A DNA stretch of 64,000 bases from Halicephalobus mephisto. Lineage: Eukaryota > Nematoda > Chromadorea > Rhabditida > Panagrolaimidae. How positions within the stretch are numbered: the stretch's first letter is position 1; every line of letters begins with the position of its first letter. The notes under the pieces are model-generated. The model saw only the letters and a list, made by a program, of their open reading frames with translations. It was not told where the DNA came from and did not search any database. The position numbers and the translations under genes are program-made. Below, one piece after another: positions 21,001 through 32,477 of this stretch. The DNA lies in assembly GCA_009193035.1 (NCBI GenBank), contig SWDT01000127.1, positions 62,001 to 126,000 on the forward strand. Reading direction: 5' to 3'.

Positions 21001-23855
21001 CGATTGTCTTCCTACAATTCAAGTATAGTTTTAAAATTATTATTTTAACAAAATAGTTCGTTTTTCAAGAATTACTACACAGATGCTCTACAATCACATA
21101 ATAAAAGTCATTCTATTACATTCAGTTAGGTGTGATTTCAGGAAACTTGTGTAAATTTTACGATTTTTAATCTTAATTGTAAAGTTCGAGAAATTTCCTC
21201 TCGAAACAATTTCGTAAAATAACTCATTTTCATCATTCTAATAATACAATTACTGAAACTCACTCTGTTTCACTCGGCTTGAAGATGAGTTCTCCTTCGG
21301 CGGGGATGAAGTCCTGATCTTCTTGAGCACTATCTGGATAAGTTTTGTAATGAACCATCACCTTCGTGGGGACTTGGAGAGATCCCCGATCGCATTTCAC
21401 TTTCAGCTCCATTGTTCCAACGTTCTCCAAACACATGTAATTTGCCGGATCGAATCTGGAAATTTCCATTTTTCATTAATTTTATAAAATTAAACTTACT
21501 CAACCGTCACAAGTTTGGGTTTTTCCGGCATCAAGTTATTTACCAGTTCATTGCTCTTCTTTCTAATCGCTTTTTTGGTCTTGACCGTCAAGTCTCCTGC
21601 TCCCATCATCTTGTGAGTAGCCTAAAAATATGTTTAATTTTGGTTTTTTGCAGTAATTTAAAATTCTGAATTTTCGAATTCCTGTAAGCCTTACCTGAAT
21701 TCTATAGAAAGCTCTGCTTTTAGGGGTTTCTTTGACAATCTTCTCTGTGGCCAGTTTTTCCAATTCTTGAATGGACAAGTCTGGCTGTTCTGTTCTGAGT
21801 TCTTTAAAGATCTCCAAAAATCTCTTCTTGTGGTCGTCCATGACAACATTGTCAGTTTCACTCAGTTTTCGGTTTCCCATTAAGTTTACCCTAAAAATCC
21901 GACTTTACAAAATATCCTCAGTTATCCAAAACCTGAATTCTTCTCCGTTTTCGATGTTGGCACTGGTCTTCTTAGTGCTTCCGAATCTCGCCGGAGTCGC
22001 TCTCCTGATGAAGCTAGCAGCAGGAGTCTTCAGAATCCTCTGACCGAAGTTGGCTGTGTATCTGTTTGCTACATAAGCACTTAGGACCGTCAACGGGAAG
22101 AACAAAAACGTCATGAAGCCTTCCCAAACCTTAAAAAATAAAAAATTATACAAAAATAAACATTTTTCACAAAATTATTTCAATACAAATTTCTGAACAT
22201 TTTTAAGATTGTTGTAAAAAAAAAGTTAATTTGTCGGATTTAGGATTTTTAAAACACTTTTTTCCTTTGTGCGAAAATTAAAAATTTGAAAAATTATATA
22301 ATTATAAAAATTAAAAATTATTTTTTTTAAATTATGAAATTTGTATAAAAATAAAAAACTTACTTCAACTACATTTGGCGAAAAAACGGACAAAATTAAA
22401 TACAACCAAATGTAGGCGAAAGTCGACCAGCACACGGTCACCCAGAAGACGTCAATTCTGTGGACTTTTCTGTTTTCTCCTTCGGGAATTACCTAGGATT
22501 ACTAATGTAGGTTTTTTTTACAGTAAAACTTACATAAATACAAACTGCAATAATCACAAAAAGATTGAAAGCAGCGCTTCCGACGATGGTGGAGGGGCCG
22601 AGATCGCCGGCTTCGAAGTGGTTCCCGAAGATCTCGATGACACTGAGGAGGATTTCCGGAGCCGAGGAGCCCAGGGCCATCAGAGTCAAGTTCGACACTG
22701 TCTCGTTCCACACTCTGATCAACACCGTATAAGGCTCTCCCGTCGCTTTTTTCAGTTTCACTTCTCTTTCCTGAGAAGTAATCACTTCAATGGCCGCCAT
22801 AAATCTACAAATAAAATAATTTTTAAAATATTCTATATTCCATTTTTATGGAATCTTGACAGGAAAGTAAATACAGTGGAATCTCGATATAACGCATCCA
22901 GGCTATAAGGCACGATTTTAAGGAATTTTAGTCATATTCGACCTTCGATAAAAGACACGATTTATCCGGTCCCTTGAGGGTGCCTTATATCGAGATTCAA
23001 CTGTAAAACTTCACAGAAGTTTGATGATGAACGAACATGAGAATTCAAGATCTTGAAGATCAATTTCTAATTCTTACTTCAAATTTTAAATCATAAGTTC
23101 AACTACCTTATATACAAAAAGAATACATTAAACAGACTCTAATGTATCAGATGGGTAGTATTTAATGTATCAATACATTGAATATAATGCATCTCATAAA
23201 TTAGAGTCGGTTTAATAAAGTAATATATTAAATACAACATATCGAGATCAACCTAATGTATCAATACATTGAATACAATGTATTTCATAAATCAGAATCA
23301 TTTTAATGTACTAGTACATTAAATACAATGCACTGATATTAATTCCATATATCAATACATTGAATACAATGTATCGATACATTATATACTGTGTACCCAT
23401 TGTGTGTATTCTGGATACTTTTTGTTCAAATCTAAAAGTACTTGTTTCTGGACCTAGTTTCCATAACAAATACAAAGTTTTGTGGAATAGTTTGTAAAAG
23501 ATATTCAACTTTTAAACTCACCTATCTGACACAATCGAGACTCCGAGGAAGAGATAGAGCATGATAGCCAAGTACACCAAGGCTCTGAAGGCCTTTGTAG
23601 CCCATCCGACGTCCTATACCGTACATTATTCTCAACTTACTGACAAAATCAAACCTGAGGTTCCCAGACAGGCAAAAGTACCCCCGGGGAGCACAATTTC
23701 GTTTGAGAACATGTATCATGTAAATCTTGGTTTATGCTAGAATTACTCAGCGAAAATATCCCTTCGTTATTGAATTCTACTGGATTCGTGAAGGCATAGA
23801 ATATACAGAAAACAGCAACAATAAAAAACGATAGAAGTAATGGATGATTCATCAT
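18013..23855 (-). CDS. Na+/Ca2+ exchanger, NCX/SLC8 family, paralogue B
   Basis: Fourteen exons in transcript order: 23855-23655, 23613-23522, 22804-22534, 22492-22364, 22129-21933, 21890-21695, 21621-21500, 21455-21264, 21011-20771, 20728-20601, 20553-20367, 20322-20118, 18589-18443, 18392-18013; phases fit and give 895 aa. A signal-like N-terminus is followed by CSQTKLCSPG, VWEPQ, GVSIVSDRF, alpha-1 GSSAPE at 143-148, two Calx-beta domains (IIDDDHGGAF near 519-528) and alpha-2 GTSLPD at 765-770. Most intron positions of paralogue A are kept, but A has one exon where B has four at the 5' end and one where B has three in the linker/CBD1 region. The cytoplasmic loop carries DLDGDGVLSPKE at 685-696, a perfect 12-residue EF-hand loop pattern that A lacks. 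Two ATGs are adjacent at 23855 and 23852. It is the same exchange reaction as A; the pair is a tandem duplication. Confidence 0.93.
18648..19001 (+). mobile_element. tRNA-derived SINE with 14-bp target duplication
   Basis: ATTCTATAAGAATA occurs at 18648-18661 and again at 18988-19001. Between them, 18662-18987 starts with a tRNA-like head: A-box GGATAGTACAATGGTAGTAC, anticodon-like hairpin CGTGA/TCACG with an 8-nt loop, and B-box GGGTTCGATTCC. A ~200-bp unrelated body follows and a (GAAATA)n tail ends it. The head resembles tRNA-Asp more than others but has an acceptor-stem mismatch, so it is not a working tRNA gene. It sits in the 1.5-kb NCX-B intron 18590-20117, antisense to the gene. Confidence 0.85.
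19526..20080. repeat. Higher-order tandem repeat (~52-bp monomer) in an NCX-B intron
   Basis: Monomers of the type TG[TC][TC]GCAAGCAAGCTGCAGATTT are arranged first as a ~104-bp dimer (19526, 19630), then as 155-bp trimers (19630, 19785, 19940). The array ends about 35 bp from the splice donor of the preceding exon, and long reading frames stay open on both strands because the monomer lacks stops. Confidence 0.85.
22874..23003. mobile_element. Tigger/pogo-type MITE copy 1
   Basis: The ends CAGTGGAATCTCGATATAA and TTATATCGAGATTCAACTG are inverted repeats flanked by TA on both sides. CAGT...CTCGATATAA is the classic Tigger/pogo terminal sequence. The 130-bp element has no coding capacity and lies in an NCX-B intron. 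Confidence 0.85.
23126..23400. repeat. Degenerate ATATCGATACATT satellite, block 2
   Basis: Words such as TATCAATACATTGAATACAATG and AATTAGAGTCGGTTTAAT recur; they match the block at 14350-15095. It lies in the NCX-B intron 22805-23521. Confidence 0.7.
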
Positions 23856-24040
23856 GAATTAGGAAAGCGAAGGAATGACAACAGATGTTAAAGCCAAACT
23901 AGATTAGTAGATCAATCCCATTGTGTCACTGATGAAGTCGAAAGTAAAAATACGGAGATTCGGAAACAGAAAAATGCCACAGAATCTGAAAATATACAAT
24001 TTGAAAGTTATATTACGGTTTGTCGATGGAGTCGAAGGCA
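23856..24040. other. NCX-B upstream region
   Basis: No exon. This would hold the NCX-B promoter or leader; no TTTCAG acceptor is close to the two ATGs, unlike NCX-A. Confidence 0.35.
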
Positions 24041-24285
24041 AAAAAAGGAATAGGAAAAGAGAAAGTAAAAAAATACGTGTTCCGCGCCCACGTAAAAGAG
24101 GAAAAACGGAGAAAGAAAAGAAAAAAAGGAATAGGAAAAAAGAAAGCCAAAAAATACGTGTTCCACGCCTACGTAAAAGAGGAAAAACGGAGAAAGAAAA
24201 GAAAAAAAAGGAATAGGAAAAGAGAAAGTCAAAAAATACGTGTTCCACGCCCACGTAAAAGAGGAAAAACGGAGAAAGAAGAGTC
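24041..24285. repeat. 83-bp tandem repeat, three copies
   Basis: The unit runs AAAAAAGGAATAGGAAAA[AG]AGAAAG, then ATACGTGTTCC[GA]CGCC, then ACGTAAAAGAGGAAAAACGG. It lacks stops in several frames on both strands, which creates long Lys/Arg- or Phe/Ser-rich ORFs that should not be read as genes. Confidence 0.85.
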
Positions 24286-24655
24286 TCGCAACGAAAGAAA
24301 CTACGCGGGTGGGGAAACTTTTGCAATTATTATTATCAATTTTTGTAAGATAAAGCTTGGCGTTGTTATATATTTTGGCTGCGACTCGCTACTATCTACA
24401 TCTGGTCCCGTCCAGTAGAAGAAGTATAGACTCCGTAAATCTCTTTCACAAGTTTTAAAAAATTCGAAATACACATTGTCGCGGAATTGTCTCGACACGA
24501 AGTTTCTATTGGACTCTAGAAAGTTTCAAGACGATTATTCAAGATTCAAGAAACTTTTATCGGATTCTGGAAGGACTTATGAACTTCTAGAAGGTTATAG
24601 AAGCTTTTGTGAGGTCTTTGACGATTTCGAAATTTTCTGCTGAAGGTTGGAAGAT

Positions 24656-24760
24656 CCCAGAAACTTCTCAGAGAAGTTTAAAAACATCAGAATCATCTTC
24701 TAAGTTTTGAAAGATTCCAGAAACTTCTCAGAGAAGTTTAAAAACATCAGAATCATCTTG
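24656..24760. repeat. 60-bp direct duplication
   Basis: CCAGAAACTTCTCAGAGAAG and the following TTTAAAAACATCAGAATCATCTT occur at 24657 and again 60 bp later. It lies in a longer stretch (24480-24960) of diverged GAAACTTC/GAAGTTTC words. Confidence 0.8.
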
Positions 24761-25329
24761 TTTTGAAACCTTCTACTGAGTTCCAGAACTTTCTACGAAT
24801 TTCTAGAAAATTTTAGGAACTTTTCAATAACTTTAGAATCTTCTTCCATCTTCTAGAATCTCTGACAAATTTCTGGAGAACTACAGAAGCTTCCGTGAAG
24901 TTCTCAAAGACTTCAGAATCCCCTACTTGATGCTAGGAATTTCCACGAAATTTTCTCATTAAAAAATTTCACGCAAAAAGCTCAAAACACAAATTTTTTA
25001 AAAAATTTTAATAGTTATTTTTTGAACAGAAATTGAATAATAATTAATTTCTCCATCGAAACAATACAGAAGGACTGATTTCGTGTATAAAAACATAAAT
25101 TATGGACGAAAATGTCTGAAAAAACTAAAATACGGATAAATCCAAAAATTCCTTAATCCGAGGATAATTAAGAAACTTTAGTTGCAAAAATAAAAAATTA
25201 TTTTTACACTAAAAAGTTTTTTATTCTTAAAAATAAATTTTCTAATTTCATTATTTTTGGAAATAATCTAATTAATTTTCTTCATAAAAATCAAAAACCA
25301 ATTTTTACTTTTAAATGCACAAAATTTAA

Positions 25330-25725
25330 AAGTTACTTTTTTAAATTTAGTAAATTAAAAAATTATTTTTATATACAAAAATTTAGAAATTATTTTTATA
25401 TAAAAAAATTTAGAAATTATTTATTATATGAAAATTTAGAAATTATTTTATATATGAAAATTAAAAAATTATTTTTTATAAGAAATTAAAAAATTATTTT
25501 TTATATAAAAATTAAAAAATTATTTTTTATATAAAAATTAAAAAATTATTTTATATAAGAAATTTAGAAATTATTTTATATATGAAAATTAAAAAATTAT
25601 TTTTTATATAAAAATTAAAAAATTATTTTTTATATAAGAAATTAAAAAATTATTTTTTATATAAGAAATTAAAAAATTATTTTTTATATATGAAAATTTA
25701 GAAATTATTTTTTCATTACTTTGTA
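25330..25725. repeat. ~40-bp AT minisatellite
   Basis: About ten imperfect copies of AAAATTATTTTTTATATAAGAAATT. Confidence 0.8.
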
Positions 25726-26179
25726 AAATTCTTCCCAAGACCAAAAAGAAAATATCTGTTTACGTAAAGTTGGGGATTTTATAAACTATTAAAGTAGCCC
25801 TTGACGACAACTGGCATCCGATTCTTTCATGACAACCACATGTTTTAAAGTTCATCAACCTTTTCAAAAGCACATTCAGCAAGATATTCAACAAAAAATT
25901 TCCTATAATTTTAATCTGAAAAATTCGAATAAAATTTTCCAACTCGAAAAACTAATAAAATCAAGAGTCATCTTTTTAGTCACGATTTGACGAAAATCAA
26001 AGGCACTCCTGAAGTCAAGAAGAGTCAAAAAGAAAAATCAAAAAGAAAACAACAATTTGCTCAAATTAAAAAAAGACTTTTCGCAATTTAAATTATTTTT
26101 AGAGTTCGAATCATTGGAAAATTATCGAAAATCACATTCAATGTGGAGAAATTTTAAATAATTATTCAATGAAAAACAG

Positions 26180-26700
26180 AACTGTTCAATTTTGGTCCCG
26201 AAACGAAATAATTTTTCAATTGATTTAAATATAATTTTTAACGTTTTTTAAAATTTCTATTATTTCTAAGATTATCAAATATAAAAAATTAAAGTTTTAT
26301 TTTTAAAATTACAAAATTAAAAATAAAATTATATTTAATTTTGGTCCCGAAACGAAATAATTTTCCAATTGATTTAAATATAATTTTTAATGTTTTTAAA
26401 AATTTCTATTATTTCTAAGATCATCAAATAAAAAATTTTAATTTTATTTTTAAAATTACAAAATTAAAAATAAAATTATATTTAATTTTGGTCCCAAAAC
26501 GAATAATTTTCCAATTGATTTAAATATAATTTTTAACGTTTTTAAAAATTTCTATTATTTTTAAGATCATCAAATATAAAAAATTTTAATTTTATTTTTA
26601 AAATTACAAAATTAAAAATAAAATTATATTTAATTTTAGTCTCGAAACGAAATAATTTTCCAATTGATTTAAATATAATTTTTATATTTATTGGATGGAG
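26180..26700. repeat. ~148-bp tandem repeat
   Basis: Three to four copies begin AATTTTGGTCCCGAAACGAA, TAATTTTCCAATTGATTTAA and end in AAAATTACAAAATTAAAAAT; copies start near 26188, 26338, 26488 and 26634. Confidence 0.8.
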
Positions 26701-27079
26701 AAATATTTATATTTAATGTTAAAAACAAAATTGTCGAAAAAAATAATTTGGAACAACATCATTCTGGATTTTTGTCTCAACAAAAACAATGTTTTCAGTT
26801 ATTTTAACATCTATGATGCGTGAAAAAATTTCTTTTATTTTTACATTCATTAAATAAAAAAGTTTTAAACTTTATTTTTAAAAAATAATTTCAATGAAAT
26901 TGATCATAATAGCCGGCCGCCGTTCACGTCGAGACCGAAATTTAATAACTAAGTTTGTTCCATTGAGACGAAAGAATTAAGACGCATTCTAGGTAACTTT
27001 ATACTTTCTCCGCCACAGAAAATAAGTGTTTAATTTTGGACGAAAACATGTAGAATGAAGTAATGAGACCCGCGGATCC

Positions 27080-27902
27080 TACACAAAAAAGTGTAACTTT
27101 TGGCCCGGTAACGATCGCGAAAAGTGACACAATCGTCACATTTTTCATGAGTATTTAAAATTTGTAACAAAAAATAAACCTTAATAGTGATAATTTGCAA
27201 TTATTATTTAGCCAAAAGTTATGTTTTTCGTCTGTAGAGACTGGATAGTGTCTATTTCGAACTCAAATCAGGGCTTTCTAGTCACTATCCAGAGTCTCTA
27301 TATATATAAAAAGTAACTTTTGACTCCGTAATGATTGCGAAATGTAACAAAAACATCATATTTTTTGTGAATATATAAAATTTGTGACGAAAAATAAAAC
27401 TTAATAGTGATGAATTCCATGTATTACTGCGCCAAAAGTTATACTTTTTTGTGTGTAGACACTTTGGATAGTGTCTATTTCGAACCCAAATCAGGGCTTT
27501 CTAGTCACTATCCAAAGTCTCTATGTATAAAAAAGTGTAACTTTTGACTCCGTAATGATTGCGAAATGTAACAAAAACGTCATATTTTTTGTGAATATAT
27601 AAAATTTGCGACGAAAAATAAACCTTAATAGTAATGAATTCCATGTATTACTGCGCCAAAAGTTATACTTTTTTGTGTGTAGACACTTTGAATAGTGTCT
27701 ATTTCGAACCCAAATCAGGGCTTTCTAGTCACTATCCAAAGTCTTTATATATAAAAAAAGTAACTTTTGACCCCTTAATAATTGTGAAATGTAACAAAAA
27801 GTTACATTTTTGTGAATATATAAAATTTGCGACGAAAAATAAAACTTAATAGTGACGATTCTTATTTGTTACTGTACCAAAAGTTACGTCTTTTGGTGTG
27901 TG
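27080..27902. repeat. Composite array of two alternating palindromes
   Basis: Four family-A MITE palindromes (about 27080-27236, 27299-27457, 27522-27681, 27746-27902) alternate with three copies of a ~60-bp hairpin, GGATAGTGTCTATTTCGAAC to GTTC-free loop to CACTATCC. The overall period is about 222 bp, so the pair was amplified in tandem as one unit. Confidence 0.8.
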
Positions 27903-28090
27903 ACATCGGATTCAGAATCTACGGATCCCATTGCCCTATTCCAGGTAATTTTATCCAAAATTAAAAATTCCTATTTTTCGTGTCGGAGAATGTACAAAGT
28001 TACGTAAAATGGTTCTTAAATTAGATCAATTTCAATTCTTTCTTTTCAAAAAGGGTGGGTCCAAAAACGAAAAAAATAAAAACATAAATC

Positions 28091-29884
28091 ATGACTGAGG
28101 TACTCGGACGAAAGTCCTTGAATACCCATCAAACTGACGTCAGAAAATTCAAACGATAAAACCAATATTAAATTCGAAAATATTACAATTTTAAAATCAT
28201 TAAAATTATTTTTATTTTTTTGAATTTAATTTTAAAAATAGCACCCCATTTGGCTGCACTCAAGACTAACTGCATTAGACCGGAATTTTCACTCATCGGT
28301 TTGAAGAAACCCTAAGGCAAAAAACACGTTTCGATCCGCCAAAAATGCGGTTTTTCATAAACGACAAGAGGCCTCGAGAATGTGCAAACGTCGTCAAGGA
28401 CGAAGAAGACCACTGGAATCTCCATTTGGCCCTAATTGCTGCAGAAAATGAGGTTTTGAAAAATTGTAAAGTCATATTTTTACAATCATTAAAAATTTTT
28501 CTTTCAAATTAATTTTTTCAATATTTTAAAAATTTAAATAATTTTTTAATTTTATCCAATTTTTGGAAATTCTAAGATTTTTAAAGGTTTCAGAATTTTC
28601 AAAAATTCCGAAAATTCCGATCTAGTTTTGATTTAATAAACATAAAAAATAAACATTTTAGAAAATTTGGAGTTTTAAATTTTGCGTCATCTCAAAAGTT
28701 TACATAAAATTTTGGAAAAGTTTAAAAATTTGCATAAAATTCTAAAATGTTTGAATATTTAGAAAATTCCGGATGTTTTTGAAATTCTAAAAATTTAAAA
28801 AAAATTCTAAAATTATAAAAAAAACCAAAAAAAATCTAAAATTCTAAAAACTTAAAAAAAATTCTAAAATTATAAAAAAAACCAAAAAAAATCTAAAATT
28901 CTAAAAACTTAAAAAAAATTCTAAAATTATAAAAAAAACCAAAAAAATTTTAAAATTTTAAAAATTCCATAAATTTTTTAAATTAAAGATTTTTTAAAAT
29001 AAAAAATTTACGAACGATTACGGTAGTTATTTTCTGTTTTAAAAAATAAAATTAATTTTTATAAGTTTTATGAAAATTATTAAATATATTTTAATTTTTA
29101 AATTTTTTTGTAAAAATTAATTTAATTTTGAAAAAAATTAATTTATTTGAAAAACAGTATTTTAGAATTCTGAATGAAGAAATCCACATCTTGTTCAATT
29201 TCATCTGAATTAAAATTTTGAAATTTTTAATTCGATAACTGTTCAACTGGAAAAAAACGAATAAACAACCATCGAAGAATTTTTAAGTTTTCAGAAATAT
29301 TGTTTTTTTAAAAAACATCTTCAAAAATAAAAAATAAAATTCATAAAAATTTCTAAAAATAAAATTTACAAATATCTTCAAAAATAAAATTTATAAAAAT
29401 TTTCAAAAATAAAAAATAAAATTTATAAATATCTTCGAAAATAAAATTTACAAATATCTTTAAAAATAAAATTTATAAAAACCTTCAAAAATAAAAAAAT
29501 AAAATTTATAAAAATCTTTAAAAAAAAAATAAAATTTACAACTATCTTCAAAAAAAAAATAAAATTTACAAATATCTTCAAAAATAAAAAAATAAAATTT
29601 TTAAAACATCTTCAAAAATAAAAAAAATAAAATTCATGAAAATCTTCAAAAATAAAAAATAAATTTGCAAATATCTTCAAAAATAAAATCTGGAATGAAC
29701 TTACTAAATTAAAATTTCATGAAAGATAAATATCGATCGGATTAAGAAACGAACGAAAGTACAGTCTGTGGATCGGGGATCTGAGGATGTCCTTGATCCG
29801 TACGTCATCACTTGTCCTTTCTGTTTGGAAAGTGATCGAACAAGAAGAAATAAAAATCACGACGACGGCGAAATTTGTCACTAA
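28091..29884 (+). CDS. Candidate three-exon gene, unknown protein
   Basis: GC-richer islands in very AT-rich DNA join in phase 0: 28091-28138 (MTEVLGRKS...), 28279-28452 (58 codons, TGIFTHRFEE...LALIAAENE) and 29765-29884 (SVDRGSEDVLDPYVITCPFC... to a stop). The product would be 113 aa. It has a charged middle with DKRPRECANVVKDEEDHW, a short helical ALIAAENE stretch, and a CPFC pair followed by a late Cys and His that could bind metal. Donors are weak (GTCAGA, GTTTTG), though GTTTTG is also used in NCX-B. No homologue is recognised. The base-composition contrast is the main support; the first exon is the least certain. Confidence 0.38.
28772..29700. repeat. AT minisatellites inside the candidate gene's intron
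   Basis: 28772-28960 has about three copies of a ~58-bp unit with AAAAAAAACCAAAAAAAATC; 29320-29695 has more than ten ~30-bp units of ATCTTCAAAAATAAAAAATA. Confidence 0.75.
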
Positions 29885-31079
29885 AGATTCTTCATAATTA
29901 GACTATCAATAATGAAATTAAATTTTTTAAACTGGTTTTTCACAATAGTCAAAAAAATAAAAAACATTAAATTTTAAAAAATGAATTCATTCTTATTTTT
30001 ATTATAAAGTAAACATCAACTTAAAAAATTTATAAAATAAATAAAACTATTCTAAAAAGTTCAACAACGAAAATTCCGGAATTAATCAAATTTAAAAATT
30101 TTCAAAATTAATTTAAATTTAAACATTTTTCGATTTAATTAAGTTTTAAAATTTTTTCAAATTAATTTAAATTCAAAAATTTCAAATTTAATTAAATTTT
30201 AAAATTTCAAATTTTATTAAACTTTAAAATTTTCAAAATTAATTTAAATCTAAAAATTTCAAATTTGATTAAATTTTAAAATTTTTGGATTTAATCAAAT
30301 TTTAAAATTTTCGAAATTAATTTAAATTTTAAAATTTCAAATTTTATTAAATTTTAAAATTTTCAAAATTAATTTAAATTTTAAAATAAACTTTTTTTAA
30401 ATTAATTAAAATTCGAACATAAAACTTTTTGAAATGTTTTTGCATTTTTGTATTTACCTAAGATGATGAAATTGAAGAATTTTGAAATTTTTGATGATAG
30501 ATTTTTATCTAATTTATAAACACGACAAAATCAAAGTTTTTAATTAAATAAAAATTCCACAATTTTTGTCAAATTTAACTTTGAATAAAATTTTCGAATT
30601 CAATTAACATCGAAAACTTTAATTTTTTCAATATTTAATAATTTTAATTTTATTTAAACATTATTTTCGAAAAATTTCAAAATCCGTTAAAAAAAATTAA
30701 AAATTCTTTTCAAAACTGAATTTTTCGAAATTGTTTTTCAATTTTTACTTTTTAAAAGCATTCTAAAATTCCGAATTGATTTACAATTTTACAATTTTAA
30801 ACAACTACAGTTTCGGAATTAATTTTTCATCAATATACTTTACAATAATTAAAATTTAAAATTAAAAAAATTATTTCAAAAATTCGAAATTAAAAAAATT
30901 ATTTTAAAAATTCTAAAATCAGAATTAAAGATTAGTCTTCAGAATCCTGGATTATAAAAATCAGCTTCTCATTTTGATTTTTGATTCGGAATCTGTGGGT
31001 TTTATTACTGTAGAAGTGCTTTTTGCAGAGTTTTAATTTTAAAATTGGAACATAAAAGTTTAGGATAGAAATGACCCTT
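29885..31079. other. AT-rich spacer with TTTTAAAATTTTC minisatellite
   Basis: 30080-30400 repeats a ~32-bp unit of the type AATTTAAATTTTAAAATTTTC. No exon island is seen. Confidence 0.6.
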
Positions 31080-31510
31080 CTATTGTACGATGACAATTAC
31101 GAAATACTTATAAAATCAATGCGCAGGTTATTGTAGTTCTCATGAGATCCCTGATATCCATATCCAGACAACGCCTATTTTCATTTTTTTACAATTTAAA
31201 TAACAAGTAATAGGGCTTGTCGAAGAGGGGTTATTCGACTGTACGATGACAATTACGAAATAATTATCATATAAAATCAATACACAAGTTATTGTATTTC
31301 TCATGAGATCTCTGATATTCGTATCCAGAGAACGCCTATTTCCGCTTTTTTATAAATTAAATAACGAGTAATAGGGCTTGTCGAAGAGGGGTTATTCGAC
31401 TGTACGATGGCAATTACGAAATAATTATAAAATCAACACATAGGTTACCATATTTCTCATGAGATCTCTGATATTCGTATCTAGACAACGCCTATTTCCG
31501 CTTTTTTAAA
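31080..31510. repeat. Left arm of a 7.6-kb inverted repeat (~158-bp tandem units)
   Basis: Nearly three units start with GTACGATG[AG]CAATTACGAAAT at 31085, 31241 and 31402. They contain TCTCATGAGATC[TC]CTGATAT and end in AACGCCTATTT. The same units occur in mirror order and orientation at 38188-38655, so the innermost left unit pairs best with the innermost right unit. Confidence 0.85.
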
Positions 31511-32094
31511 ATATCAGATATTCCTGTATTCACTAAAAGTAAAATAATCGCAAAAAACCAAATTTGGAAATGACAGATATTTTTCACAATAGGACCGAAG
31601 TTTACCATTGTTAAAAGTAATTTTAAAATATATTAAATTTCTTAAAGTAAATCTAAAATCTTTTTCTATCTAATAAATGCTTAAGAAATGAAAAATGTTC
31701 AGGAATTATTAAATTCGTTTTAAAACCAAAATTGAACAAATGTCTTTGTTTTTTTAAATTTTGTTTGAACATCACTTTTACAATTACCGTACATGAAGAA
31801 AAGTCCATTGTCGTGTTTTTGAAATTTCCATAATTTCCGATCGAACGATTTTGAACTGAAATTAATTTTATTCAAATTTGACTAATTTCAGTTTTTGAAT
31901 TTTTGCTATTTTAGTGGTTAATATTTGTGATTGCTATTTACGAAATCTCAGTTCTATGTCCAGTCGATGAATCCTAATCTCAAGTTCCAGTCATAAAAAA
32001 GGAAATGTCGGATTTTATGTTTGAAGTAGATTTTATTCTGGACTAGATAGCTATTAAGATGAAGAAATAATTTTCATGTTGTTTGGTTTGGCTG

Positions 32095-32276
32095 GTTTTC
32101 TTTGGTAGTTTAGTGGTTAGTACTTGTGCCTACCGCCCGCGTGACCTGAGTTCGATTCCTGGTCGACGAGCTCTGCCTTCGAATTCCAGCAACAAGCCGA
32201 CCATAAGTCGGGTCAAATTAACATACACCAAGACAGACCCTATCTCACCGAAGGAACGTCAAAACGGAGTATAATG
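32095..32276 (+). mobile_element. tRNA-derived SINE-like element
   Basis: A-box TGGTAGTTTAGTGGTTAGTA and B-box GAGTTCGATTCC sit at tRNA spacing, followed by a body with CGACCATAAGTCGGG and AGACCCTATCTCACCG. No clear target duplication or tail was found, and the start is approximate. It lies upstream of the four-helix protein gene. Confidence 0.6.
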
Positions 32277-32427
32277 GTTTCGCAAGAACGCGTTGAATCA
32301 GCTGTCAGAGCGATTGCTCATTTTCGCGGTGGTTCGTCCTTTATTTGTGGTTTTTCCCGTGTGTGTCCATCGACGTCAAATAAGTTCATTTCCTTTTTTC
32401 CTGGCCCATTTTCAGAAAAATCAAAAA

Positions 32428-32457
32428 ATGACATCTGATGAACGAGGTTGTTGTTGA
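32428..32457 (+). promoter_or_regulatory. Upstream ORF in the leader of the four-helix gene
   Basis: After an SL-type acceptor (CCCATTTTCAG, ending 32415) the first ATG opens a 9-codon ORF, MTSDERGCC-stop, which ends 20 bp before the main ATG at 32478. If the acceptor is used, this uORF would be in the mRNA. Confidence 0.35.
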
Positions 32458-32477
32458 TTTGTTCATCCAACACAAAA

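Larger units (their letters stand above)
24961..28090. other. AT-rich minisatellite country
   Basis: No gene. The stretch holds AT minisatellite at 25330-25725, a ~148-bp tandem repeat at 26180-26700 and the composite palindrome array at 27080-27902, each listed separately. The remainder is simple AT-rich sequence. Confidence 0.6.

Noticed and set aside
24020..24418. Long overlapping Lys/Arg-rich and Phe/Ser-rich ORFs on both strands
   Set aside because: They are by-products of the 83-bp tandem repeat, which lacks stops in several frames.
28279..28452. bZIP basic region and zipper in the candidate gene
   Set aside because: KRPRE and AENEVL look similar to one, but the spacing is not a multiple of seven and the DNA-contact Asn/Arg pattern is missing.
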